Assembly: GCA_965263285.1 (NCBI GenBank)
Contig: CBDHHD010000016.1
Coordinates: 1,798,001 to 1,862,000 of the forward strand
Direction: 5' to 3'
Length of the DNA: 64,000 bases
DNA from: JASGCP01 sp965263285
GTDB lineage: Bacteria; Bacteroidota; Bacteroidia; Chitinophagales; Chitinophagaceae
Below are positions 18,276 to 27,031 of this stretch, piece by piece (positions within the stretch are counted from its first letter, which is position 1; the number at the start of each line of letters is the position of its first letter). The notes beneath the pieces are model-generated. The model worked only from the letters and a program-made list of their open reading frames with translations, was not told the origin of the DNA and made no database searches. A program made the translations under genes and the position numbers.

Positions 18276-19562
18276 TTAAGTTGATGCAGTTGGTTTTTGT
18301 ACAGGCTTAATGGTAAGTAATATCCCCATAGCAATCCCTATTGCAATAAGAATAATAGATATAATTTGTGCTTGTGATAAATAGGTTTGGCCTATTAAAT
18401 AGAGTTTATTCACTCTAATGTTTTCTATAAAATATCGCTCAAAACCATTTAATATAAGGTATAGAGCAAATATTTGTCCGGGCAATTTTAATGTTTTTCT
18501 CAATACCATGAGTATAAAAAACAATAGTAAACATACAATGGTTTCATAAAAAGAAGTAGGAAAAACAGGAATAGGCAAATAGCTTGTAAAGCGCTCTGTA
18601 CTGCCAGCTAGTTTAATGCCTTCTTCTAATACATTATGAGGAAAATTATATGCCACTAGCCAATTAGGTATAAATTTCCAAGGTAATACAGATAAATGAG
18701 GTACTTTGTTAATAGATCCAAACTGTTGTATATAATAGGCACTGTCTTGCTTTAATACTTGTAACCATTGCATAGGCATTGCCTTCACTACTTCACCTTG
18801 TGTATTACTAATAAATGTTGAGTTAAGTATGCCCCAATCTCCATCTCCCGACACTTGGCAACCAATTCTACCAATGCCGTATGCAAGCATTAAAGCAGGA
18901 GCGGTGGCGTCACATAGATGTATAAAGGGTATTTTTTTTCTTGTATAAACAAATAAAGCAATAGCAGCACAAATAAGCCCTCCATAGAAAGCAAAGCCAC
19001 TTACAGAAAAGATACTTGTAATAGGATGTTGTATTAAATCTTGCCAATGTTCAATGTCATCAAAAAGCTTGGCTCCTAAAAACCCAAAAATAATCGATAC
19101 GACAACAATATTAGATACAGTATCATGAGGCCAATAGCGGATGCTTTTTTTTTCAGGTTTCACTAATTTTATTTTTTCTTTTGCTTTCCATTTAATGAAT
19201 CCCAATATCAATCCTATCAATAAACCACCCATTACACTTCCATTACCAGAAAACACATAATCCGACATGTTTTCTATTACATTAGGAGTTCCTAAGGCGC
19301 CAATAATTTTAAAGCCTAGTATAAAACCTAGTATAAACTGTAAAAAAAGTTCTACAAAAGAAGCGGGTTTGCCTACTTCATGCACAATAACATGATAAGA
19401 TAACCAGCCTTCTTTTTCTTTTTTAATAAGCTCTTTTTGTAATACCCAAGCAGCAAATAAAAATGCTAAGGCGACAAATAATCCAAAAGAATTAAATATC
19501 ATCAAGCCTCTTATTTCAATATGAAATATATCTTTAAAAGCATAGTATAAATTAGGATACAT
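18276..19562 (-). CDS. lgt: Prolipoprotein diacylglyceryl transferase
   Basis: Transfers diacylglycerol to the lipobox Cys of prolipoproteins in the inner membrane, the first step of lipoprotein maturation. It has 428 residues, long for Lgt but usual for Bacteroidota, with at least seven membrane segments. The family signature is present as YGIGRIGCQVSGDGDWG near residue 225, including the essential Arg. GFAFYGGLICA precedes it and FERYFIENIRVN follows. The many lipoproteins in this window are its expected substrates. Confidence 0.93.
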   Translation of the reverse strand: MYPNLYYAFKDIFHIEIRGLMIFNSFGLFVALAFLFAAWVLQKELIKKEKEGWLSYHVIVHEVGKPASFVELFLQFILGFILGFKIIGALGTPNVIENMSDYVFSGNGSVMGGLLIGLILGFIKWKAKEKIKLVKPEKKSIRYWPHDTVSNIVVVSIIFGFLGAKLFDDIEHWQDLIQHPITSIFSVSGFAFYGGLICAAIALFVYTRKKIPFIHLCDATAPALMLAYGIGRIGCQVSGDGDWGILNSTFISNTQGEVVKAMPMQWLQVLKQDSAYYIQQFGSINKVPHLSVLPWKFIPNWLVAYNFPHNVLEEGIKLAGSTERFTSYLPIPVFPTSFYETIVCLLLFFILMVLRKTLKLPGQIFALYLILNGFERYFIENIRVNKLYLIGQTYLSQAQIISIILIAIGIAMGILLTIKPVQKPTAST

Positions 19563-19642
19563 AAGTTCTATCTTGATAATTAATATAAAAAAGAAAGAGA
19601 TCCTTTTATTTTTAAATAGTGCACCATTATTTGTTTAATTAA

Positions 19643-20551
19643 TTATATAACGGAGTGATAAGTAGAAAGAAACTGTTTTATTTTATCTTGTAATGGATTA
19701 GAAATAGGTGCCAAAGGTAATCTTACATGGTCATCTATTATATTTTTTAGTTTTAAAAAATATTTCACCCCTGCAGGATTGTTTTCTTCAAACATATAAT
19801 TATATGCTGTTAATAAAGAATAATGAATACTACGAGCTTTTTCAAAATTTGATTGTTTAGCGCAAGCTACTATATTGACTATTTCACGAGGAAAAGCATT
19901 GGCAGCTACACTTACAATACCATCAAATCCACAAGCAAGTTGTTGTAAAATCATTGTATCATCTCCACTTAATATAAGAAAATGATCAGGACGATTCATA
20001 CACAAATCCATATATTGCTCCATACTACCTGAACATTCTTTTATGCCAATGATATTTTTATTTTCTTTCGCTAATTGTACAATTAATTGAGAGGATATAT
20101 TACGACCTGTTCTACTAGGAATATTATATAGAATAACCGGCTTAGGACTATGTGATGCAATCATTTTAAAGTGTTGCAATATGCCTGCGTCAGAAGGCTT
20201 ATTGTAGTAGGGAACAATAGATAAGATAGCATCGCATTCAGCTAATGGAAGTTGTTCTATTTGCGACAATACCTCTTGGGTAAAATTACCTCCTACCCCC
20301 ACAATAATAGGAATGCGTTTATTTACTGTTTGATAAGTAGTCTGTAAAATTTTCTTTTTCTCCTCCATATGTATGGTCGTAGACTCTCCGGTAGTCCCCA
20401 AAGAAATAATATATTGAATTCCCCTTTGAATAAGAAATTCAATATGATGAGTAAGTTGCTTATATGCTACATTCCCATGTGCATCAAAAGGAGTAGTAAT
20501 AGCAACGCCTCCACCTTTGAGTGCTTCTATTATATTGGTATGATATTGCAT
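19643..20551 (-). CDS. dapA: 4-hydroxy-tetrahydrodipicolinate synthase
   Basis: Condenses pyruvate with aspartate semialdehyde on the way to lysine and diaminopimelate. It is 302 residues long. The Schiff-base Lys is K171 in GIKECSG. Y142 in LYNIPSRTGR and the Thr pair in SLGTTGEST (residues 53-54) complete the active site. The gene is intact and alone between accA and lgt on the minus strand. Confidence 0.95.
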   Translation of the reverse strand: MQYHTNIIEALKGGGVAITTPFDAHGNVAYKQLTHHIEFLIQRGIQYIISLGTTGESTTIHMEEKKKILQTTYQTVNKRIPIIVGVGGNFTQEVLSQIEQLPLAECDAILSIVPYYNKPSDAGILQHFKMIASHSPKPVILYNIPSRTGRNISSQLIVQLAKENKNIIGIKECSGSMEQYMDLCMNRPDHFLILSGDDTMILQQLACGFDGIVSVAANAFPREIVNIVACAKQSNFEKARSIHYSLLTAYNYMFEENNPAGVKYFLKLKNIIDDHVRLPLAPISNPLQDKIKQFLSTYHSVI

Positions 20552-20579
20552 AATTTAATATTTATTATTTTACTATACA

Positions 20580-21560
20580 CTAAGATTCAACCCATATTCC
20601 CATTTTAGAAAATTTTTCTATTCTATTATTAATTCTTTTTTCTGCTGGGATGTTTTTGTATTCTCGAATGGCTTTTACAATATGCTTCTTTAATATGCTG
20701 GCAGCTTCGTCGTAGTCCCAATGGGCTCCTCCATCTGGTTCTGGTATAATCTCGTCAATTAAACCAAATTGTAACATGTCTATAGAAGTCAACCGTAATT
20801 GTTCTGCTGCCATCTCTTTTTTATCCCAACTATGCCATAAAATACTACTACAACTTTCTGGAGATATAACGGTATACCAAGTATTTTCCATCATTAAAAC
20901 CTTATCTCCAATACCAATACCGAGAGCTCCGCCACTAGCGCCTTCTCCAATAATAACTGGAATAACAGGCACTTTTAAACGAATCATTTCATATATATTA
21001 CGAGCTATTGCTTCTCCTTGTCCTCTTTCTTCTGCTTCTAATCCTGGATAAGCACCCGGCGTATCAATAAGCGTAACAATAGGCTTATTGAATTTTTCAG
21101 CCAACTTCATTAGTCGCAATGCTTTCCGATATCCTTCTGGATTGGCCATTCCAAAATTTCTTAGTTGTCTAGATTTAGTATTATGACCTTTTTGGTGGCC
21201 TAAAATCATTACCGTTTGACCTTCTAACATAGCAAAACCACCCACAATAGCTTTATCATCTTTAAATGTTCTATCCCCATGTATTTCAATAAACTGGGTA
21301 GTCATCTTATTAATATATTTTTGTGTGTAGGGTCTTTCGGGATGTCTACTTAATTGTACGCGTTGCCAAGGAGTGAGATGTACAGTAATTTCTTTTCTAT
21401 ATAGCAATACAGCATCTTCTAATTGCTGTATGGTAGACGAATAGTCTATTTTTGGATTTTTATTGGCTAATATTTTGGTTTGTTCTATTTGCTCATATAA
21501 ATCTTTTATAGGCTTTTCGAACTCTAAGAACTGCCGATTGGGATTTTGTGAATAAGGCAT
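20580..21560 (-). CDS. accA: Acetyl-CoA carboxylase carboxyltransferase subunit alpha
   Basis: A 326-residue subunit that, with AccD, transfers the carboxyl group from biotin to acetyl-CoA in fatty acid synthesis. FLEFEKPIKDLYEQIEQ at the N terminus, RPYTQKYINKM, GHQKGHNTK and the oxyanion-hole stretch GEGASGGALGIGIGD are standard. accD is not in the window. A TACCTTTG box on the minus strand at 21588-21595 lies about 30 bases upstream of the start, but no clear TTG was found at the -33 spacing. Confidence 0.96.
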   Translation of the reverse strand: MPYSQNPNRQFLEFEKPIKDLYEQIEQTKILANKNPKIDYSSTIQQLEDAVLLYRKEITVHLTPWQRVQLSRHPERPYTQKYINKMTTQFIEIHGDRTFKDDKAIVGGFAMLEGQTVMILGHQKGHNTKSRQLRNFGMANPEGYRKALRLMKLAEKFNKPIVTLIDTPGAYPGLEAEERGQGEAIARNIYEMIRLKVPVIPVIIGEGASGGALGIGIGDKVLMMENTWYTVISPESCSSILWHSWDKKEMAAEQLRLTSIDMLQFGLIDEIIPEPDGGAHWDYDEAASILKKHIVKAIREYKNIPAEKRINNRIEKFSKMGIWVES

Positions 21561-21664
21561 AAAATAAAATTAATCCATATTGAAAAGCAAAGGTACACAT
21601 TTTAATCATATTATTATAGCTTAATAAACCACCTTATAACTTACTACTAACTATTGGGATATAT

Positions 21665-22000
21665 CTAAGTATTCAAAAAATGTTTTTTTATAGATTCTTT
21701 TAAAGCTATAGACAAAAAGGTAGGTACAGCATTCCCCATTTGTAAATTTTTATCACTTCTTGAACCATAAAAAATATAATTATCAGGGAAACATTGTATT
21801 CGTGCTCCTTCTCTAGTTGTTAAAGGCCTTGGTGCTTTTGGATGAATGTACCTTGAAGAAGAGGGGGTACTGAAATTTCTAGTGATGGTTGTGCTAGGTC
21901 TATCCCACCACAATCTACAATAAGTATTTGTAAAACCACTTTTAGGTTTTAACTTTTCAGGAAGATCATTGGACGTTCTTCCATCAGGCAAATTTTCCAT
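21665..22000 (-). pseudogene. C5-cytosine DNA methyltransferase, C-terminal fragment
   Basis: Only the last 111 residues remain. They hold the C-terminal motifs IX-X of the family: WWDRPSTTITRNF, RPLTTREGARIQCFPD and QMGNAVPTFLS. The catalytic PCQ loop, the ENV motif and the SAM site are missing. Nine bases upstream a MITE end begins (GGCTACATTC at 22009), so an element insertion or associated deletion removed the 5' part. No restriction enzyme gene is visible nearby. This is a remnant of a lost modification system. Confidence 0.85.
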
Positions 22001-22008
22001 TAATGTTA

Positions 22009-22083
22009 GGCTACATTCTTTTTTCAGGTGCTAAGATAAATATAATTATAGCTGCTTAGTTAACTCAATAGGTTTATTTAATT
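22009..22083. repeat. MITE left-end fragment truncating the methyltransferase gene
   Basis: It begins GGCTACATTCTTTTTTCAGG-TGCTAAG and continues into the AACTCAATAGGTTTA arm also seen at 10795. It is then interrupted at 22084 by a compound element. Confidence 0.6.
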
Positions 22084-22648
22084 GGCATAACTAAATTTAG
22101 TGTGAGGAAAAATTTAGTTTACTAAAAGGTTACATCTTTTTTTGAGGTGCTGGGGGGGGGAGGGTATTTGTGTTTTTTGTAATTACTCAGTATAGGTTCA
22201 TCATTTATTTTTTATATCCTTTTCTTTCTTTTGTCTTGATACAAAAGAAAGAAACAAAGAAAAAATCAAGCCTGCAGATAAAGAGCTACAAAACTACGGC
22301 TCGCTACGCTAGCGAGAATGAATGAGAGGCGGTTAGGTATGAATCGTTATGATGAGCTTATCCATAGTGATCTTTTATGTACATACTTTATGCTCATCAT
22401 AACGATTCATATATAAAAATTCCCGCCTCCACATTCTCGCTGGTCGCTTCGCTCACCTCGTTTTGTAACGCTCTTTATCTGAGGGCAGTCCTCATCAGAC
22501 ATTTCCTATTATTTCCATGTTTATATAATTTAATCATCCATGCTTCCAGCACCTCAAAAAAAGTCGTAGCCCATATAAAATTGTTTTTGCAAATATCCAT
22601 TTTCTTTTGTATTTTTGCATAGTCCCTCACACTAAATTTAGTTATGCC
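22084..22648. mobile_element. Compound MITE, GGCATAACT outer ends, 565 bp
   Basis: It has the same nesting as the copy at 14456-15014: outer ends GGCATAACTAAATTTAGTGT on both sides, and an inner palindromic element at 22128-22571 with a GGTTACATC left end and a diverged right end (GTCGTAGCC). The flanking 8-mers ATTTAATT and AAAAGATT do not match. The ORF inside (22377-22622) is an artefact of the palindrome. Confidence 0.82.
22587..22617 (+). promoter_or_regulatory. Outward promoter at the right end of the compound MITE
   Basis: TTG at 22587-22589, a 20-base spacer and TATTTTTG at 22610-22617 fit the Bacteroidota promoter pattern. It points out of the element toward the lipoprotein gene at 22789. 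Confidence 0.5.
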
Positions 22649-22788
22649 AAAAGATTGTGTAAATGGTTTTTAAAGTCCTGAGCTCTCAAAAAAAAATTAA
22701 CTTTACTTTAACTTTTATTTTTTAAACTTAATTATGTGTTATTTGTCCATAATAATGAAATTTATTTATGTCACTCTAAAAAAAAAAT

Positions 22789-23826
22789 ATGTCAAAAAAA
22801 ATCTTAACAGTATTAACCTTAATCGTATTGATGGCTTGTAACAAAGCAGTCAATAACACTCCATCTACCAATAATCTTATAAATGCAAAAAATGGTGTTG
22901 CAAGTAATTCTTATGCGAGTGTACAATCGTATTCTAATATTGGTGTAGCAGTGGGAGTTAATGGTATTTATCGCACATTGAATGGGGGACAAACTTGGAC
23001 ACAAGTATTTAGCAATAATTCTATTATTCTTAGTAGTGTTACTTTTTCATCTGATACTAATGGCGTGGCTTCAGGCTTTGATGTAAATAATCGTAATGGT
23101 GTTATTTTTCGTACTACTGATGCCGGACAAACTTGGACACAAGTATTTAATGCTCCTTATGGTTTTGGTCCAATTCGTTCTGTTGCTTTTTCAACTCCCA
23201 CAAATGGATTGGCAACTGTAGGGCAACTTATATATAGCACACAAAACTGCGGACAAACTTGGACACTTTTAAATGATGTTAATACTTTTGCTGATGTTGT
23301 ATTTTCATCTGCAACAAATGGTATAGCAGTTGGAAAAAATTATATTTATCGTACTATTGATGGCGGACAAACTTGGACAAATGTATTTGTTAATAATAAT
23401 AATCCTACTAGTGTTTTTGGTGGTGTAACACTTTCACATGCAAATAGTGGTTTAGCACTTAGTTATGATAATGTTTATAACACACAAGACTCAGGGAAGA
23501 CTTGGACACTTGTAAATATTGGTGCTTTTTATGGCGCTGCTTTTTCAACTGATACTAATGCTGTAGGATTAAGTAGAAATAATTCAGTCATTTATCTCTC
23601 ACAAAATGGTGGAAAAACTTGGACAAATACATATAGTAACAGTAATGTTATTTTTAATAATATTGCCTTTTCATCTGCTACTAATGGTGTGGTAATTGGT
23701 TTTGATAAAAATAATAATAATATTAGTTATATTTATCGCACTACTGATGGGGGACAAACTTGGGCACAAGTATTACAAAGTAATAATGTTACTTTTTATG
23801 CTGTTGCTTTTGCTCATTCAAATTAA
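22789..23826 (+). CDS. Ycf48/BNR-like beta-propeller lipoprotein
   Basis: A 345-residue lipoprotein with signal peptide ending IVLMAC. Seven repeats each contain a GGQTWTQV-like Asp-box turn (variants AGQTWT, CGQTWT, SGKTWT, GGKTWT) and an AFSSxTNGVxxG strand. This predicts a seven-bladed propeller like the Ycf48 assembly factor or BNR proteins. There is no photosynthesis context, so a role in binding at the cell surface is more likely. It is a single gene, with a promoter-like sequence supplied by the adjacent mobile element and a terminator at 24015. Confidence 0.8.
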   Translation: MSKKILTVLTLIVLMACNKAVNNTPSTNNLINAKNGVASNSYASVQSYSNIGVAVGVNGIYRTLNGGQTWTQVFSNNSIILSSVTFSSDTNGVASGFDVNNRNGVIFRTTDAGQTWTQVFNAPYGFGPIRSVAFSTPTNGLATVGQLIYSTQNCGQTWTLLNDVNTFADVVFSSATNGIAVGKNYIYRTIDGGQTWTNVFVNNNNPTSVFGGVTLSHANSGLALSYDNVYNTQDSGKTWTLVNIGAFYGAAFSTDTNAVGLSRNNSVIYLSQNGGKTWTNTYSNSNVIFNNIAFSSATNGVVIGFDKNNNNISYIYRTTDGGQTWAQVLQSNNVTFYAVAFAHSN

Positions 23827-24014
23827 ACTTATAAATTTTAAGCGTAATGAGCAAATTAATTGCATTTTAAACAATTTTTTATTTAAGTATAAAAATTAAT
23901 GTTATTTTTTAAATTAATTTAAAAATATATATTTCTATTTTACATTTGCTCATTATATAAACAGAAGTAGTCTCTATGCTGAAGAGCAACTTATTAAAGA
24001 TAATATAATAATAT

Positions 24015-24056
24015 AATCTCCTATAGAATATTAATATTTCATAGGAGATTTTTTTA
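24015..24056 (+). terminator. Intrinsic terminator
   Basis: AATCTCCTAT at 24015-24024 pairs with ATAGGAGATT at 24041-24050; the loop region AATATTAATATT is itself palindromic. A run of seven T ends at 24055. It probably ends the Ycf48-like transcript, about 190 bases downstream of its stop. Confidence 0.75.
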
Positions 24057-24062
24057 TACCAT

Positions 24063-24232
24063 TTAATTAAGTGCATAGATTGTCGAATAATTTATACAGT
24101 ATGAAAACAATAAGGAGTATCTGATGAGGACTGCCCTCAGATATAAAAATAAAATTATTAACCTAATACCTGAGTAGTTGCAAAAATTTCATTTGTTAAA
24201 AATCTCTTAGCAACTGAAAAAAGGATTTAGTC
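24063..24232. repeat. MITE remnant lacking its left end
   Basis: It carries the ATTAAGTGCATAGATTG arm, TCTGATGAGGACTGCCCTCA and the CCTGAGTAGTTGCAA motif, then a CTCTTAGCAACTG right end closing in GATTTAGTC. The central palindrome is gone. Confidence 0.6.
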
Positions 24233-24263
24233 TACTTATATAAGGAGTAAATTAATAGTTTTT

Positions 24264-24322
24264 TGGCATAACTAAATTTAGTGTGAGGGACTATGCAAAA
24301 ATATAAAAGAAAATGGATATTT
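24264..24322. repeat. Half of a GGCATAACT-type element, cut by the ISL3-type insertion
   Basis: GGCATAACTAAATTTAGTGT and the following bases up to GGATATTT match, in reverse, the right end of the compound MITE at 22590-22648. The IS begins exactly where the match stops. The missing half is not found on the far side of the IS. Confidence 0.7.
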
Positions 24323-25763
24323 GGCTACATCTTTTTTTGAGGTGCTGGGGGCTAAAATAAATTTGGAGTCTGTAGAAGAAAAAGTCTCTATTTCTCATGC
24401 CATAATTGTTGATAATAAATCTTTGAATACGGGCGTTTAAATTTTCAGCTTTGGCATTAGTTAATCCTTTTTCAAAATACCTTAATATATCTTCTTGATG
24501 GCGCTCTACCATGTTCATAACATGGGTTATGGCTTTAAGTTTTACCCTTCCTACATTTTCTTTCCATTTTTCTAACTCACTTTTAATTATATATAATGGT
24601 TTACCTATATTTCTCTTATGATACCATGAAGCAAATTGTCGCACTAACTGATAAGCTATTTGTATAGTTGGATATTTTGTAAGTAAAGCATCCAATAAGG
24701 TTAATTGTTCTTTTTCTAATGAGCTTTCAGGTTTATACAGCAAATACTTTGTCTTTTCAATTCATTCTATATCCGTCCAATTATTAGGATTGTTTCTATT
24801 TATTTCTGTGCTTTCTTTCACTTTTTTCTTCACATCAAGCCTTATACTCTGCAAAGCATCATATATATGTTTGATTACATGAAATTTATCTATAACTATT
24901 TGAGCTTGTGGCATCGTTTTATTACAAATATCCTTCATTACAGGACTCATATCTGCATTCACATAATCTACTTTTTTTAATGTTTCCAAACCTAGTTGCT
25001 CTACTGCTTATTTTACAAGCGTTGGTTTAATACTATCTATAAGCATGGCTATCTTACCTGTTTCTTGATTACTTAAGATAGTACAATAATGACCATTGAT
25101 CATTTTCTCATCTATACACATACTATGACCTATATGGTATGGATTTAATATATGTACCACCTTCTCTTTGACTACTTCTCCTGTAGTATCATTTATTTCA
25201 ACTACTTTATGTGAAGCAAAATTGCCTTCTTGCCTATCTTTATGGTAGTCGCTTATCACATCTTTATACCAAGTAAATAAAGTACGTGGTTTCATAGCGT
25301 AGCAACGTGCTACTGTACTAATATTAATTGGCGATTCTTCTATGGTTACCTTTTAAAAAAATCACAAATTGTGGTGTTATTTTAGCTCCTTTTAAATGTA
25401 ACGAATCATAACTATTACTATAATGTTCATCCTGTTTAACTTCTTTCCAGCGCCTTCTATATAAAATTAAAAAAAACGTTTAAGAGAAAATGTATGCGTT
25501 AAAATATTTGTCGGATTACAGAAGCCATCTAAGGTTATCTTTTTGCCATGTAGTTCTAAGGGTATATGATCTTCTTTCTCATGTAAAATAATCTCGTAAC
25601 AATCAGGTTTATCTTTTATCTCTACTACATCAAAATGGTCTAAATATTCTTTGGGCACATGTATATTAATAAACGAAGACAATAACTCTTCTGAATTGGA
25701 AAGTTTTCTCCTTACCATAAATACAAAATTGAGTGTAAAAAAAGCAAAGATACCCCCCAGCAC
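24291..25763 (-). pseudogene. ISL3-family (ISAon1-like) transposase, broken
   Basis: Four pieces on the minus strand. The N-terminal piece (25467-25763) has the LELHGKKITLDGFCNP region and slips out of frame in a T8 tract; the RRRWKEV segment continues in another frame. A second shift lies near 25350. The DDE core is in VNADMSPVMKDICNK and IVIDKFHVIKHIYDAL (24762-24989), preceded by an in-frame TAA and followed by an in-frame TGA. The last piece contains GLTNAKAENLNARIQRF and NNYGMRNRDFFFYRL, the ISL3 C-terminal pattern. The final frame has no stop inside the element: it reads through the left inverted repeat and stops at 24291 in flanking DNA. It is not functional as it stands. Confidence 0.85.
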
Positions 25764-25782
25764 CTCAAAAAAAGATTTAGCC
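24323..25782 (-). mobile_element. ISL3-type insertion sequence, degenerate, 1460 bp
   Basis: The left end starts GGCTACATCTTTTTTTGAGG and continues TGCTGGGGG. The right end, read in reverse, is identical except for one base (GGCTAAATC). These are the same inverted repeats as those of the palindromic MITEs in this window. The single transposase inside is broken at several places. The flanking 8-mers GGATATTT and AGTTAGTC differ, so the target duplication is lost or a deletion has occurred. Confidence 0.85.
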
Positions 25783-25801
25783 AGTTAGTCATTAAGTTTT
25801 T

Positions 25802-25828
25802 TTGTTTAACAAATTTGATATATATTTG
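25802..25828 (+). promoter_or_regulatory. Candidate promoter of the giant adhesin gene
   Basis: TTG at 25802-25804 and TATATTTG at 25821-25828 with a 16-base spacer, slightly shorter than usual. It lies between the IS right end (25782) and the ATG at 25859. Confidence 0.45.
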
Positions 25829-25858
25829 CTATAGTTGAAAAATATTGTTTTTTTAAAA

Positions 25859-27031
25859 ATGAAATGTTTTAGGTATTTAGTTGCGTCTATTGTATTGTTA
25901 TGTATTAGTGTCAAGACATTTGCTCAAGTTAATATTGGAGATAAAGCTTTAATTGATACTAGTTCTGTTTTGCAGTTAACTTCAACGAATAAGGGATTAT
26001 TAATCCCGCGTTTAACTATTTTTCAAAGAAATGCCATTAAAGGACCTGCAAATGGATTGATTATTTATGACATTACAACAAATAAGTTGGAATACAATGC
26101 TGGTAATCCTTTATCGCCATCATGGGTGATACTAACTTCGTATACTATAAGTAATGGATTAACGCAGTCAAATGATTCTATATTGTTAGGAGGAACCTTG
26201 GTACAGCCTACTCAGATTACTACGAGTGCTACAAATACATTAGCCTTACAAGGTTTACGGGCTGGTTTGCTAACGGATAGCTTTGTAACGATAGATCCTT
26301 TTACGGGAGTGCTAAGACAGAAGTCCATTAACGCTTTGGTTTTAGCGAGTAATGGGTTGACGAAGTTAAAGGATTCTATATTATTAGGGGGTACGCTGAA
26401 CAAGACGACGACGATAGCTACGAATGGGGATACTTTAGCTATAATAGGATTGCCATCAGGCTTGGCGAGTGATAGTCTTGTTACGATTGATTTTGCTACA
26501 GGTGCATTGAAGCGTAGGACGACAGCTGGCTTAGTGAATGCGGGCAATGGTTTGACGAAGTCGAATGATTCTATTTTATTGGGAGGTACATTGAATCGTG
26601 CTACTGTGATAGCTACGACTGGAACAAATACCTTAGCGATTACGGGTTTAGGTCAAAGCAATGATCAGGATAGTTTGGTAACTGTCAATGGGAATGGGGT
26701 ATTGAGTAAGAATGCTATCAACACATTTGTGAATGCGAGCAATGGTTTGACGAAGTTAAAGGATTCTATATTATTAGGGGGTACGCTGAATAGGACGACG
26801 ACGATAGCTACGAATGGGGATACTTTAGCGATAAAAGGATTGCCATCAGGCTTGGCGAGTGACAGTCTTGTTACGATTGATTTTGCTACAGGTACATTGA
26901 AGCGTAGGACGACAGCTGGATTAGTGAATGCGGGCAATGGTTTGACGAAGTTAAAAGATTCTATATTATTAGGGCAATGGTATGCTGAACAAGACGACGA
27001 CGATAGCTACGAATGGGGATACTTTCTATAA
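25859..27031 (+). CDS. Giant repeat surface protein, N-terminal part (frame broken downstream)
   Basis: The ATG at 25859 gives MKCFRYLVASIVLLCIS and a cleavable signal peptide ending TFAQ. Residues after the signal (VNIGDKALIDTSSVLQLTS, GLLIPRL) are the usual start of large Bacteroidota surface or phage-tail-like proteins. A divergent first repeat (from about 26153) precedes near-identical 65-residue modules. The frame ends at 27031 only because of small indels beginning near 26970; the sequence homology continues uninterrupted to 37193. I read 25859-37193 as one gene of about 3,780 residues. Confidence 0.8.
   Translation: MKCFRYLVASIVLLCISVKTFAQVNIGDKALIDTSSVLQLTSTNKGLLIPRLTIFQRNAIKGPANGLIIYDITTNKLEYNAGNPLSPSWVILTSYTISNGLTQSNDSILLGGTLVQPTQITTSATNTLALQGLRAGLLTDSFVTIDPFTGVLRQKSINALVLASNGLTKLKDSILLGGTLNKTTTIATNGDTLAIIGLPSGLASDSLVTIDFATGALKRRTTAGLVNAGNGLTKSNDSILLGGTLNRATVIATTGTNTLAITGLGQSNDQDSLVTVNGNGVLSKNAINTFVNASNGLTKLKDSILLGGTLNRTTTIATNGDTLAIKGLPSGLASDSLVTIDFATGTLKRRTTAGLVNAGNGLTKLKDSILLGQWYAEQDDDDSYEWGYFL

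Noticed and set aside
24323..25782. Programmed frameshifting to rescue the ISL3-type transposase
   Set aside because: One shift in a T8 tract could be recoding, but two additional in-frame stops make the copy dead anyway.
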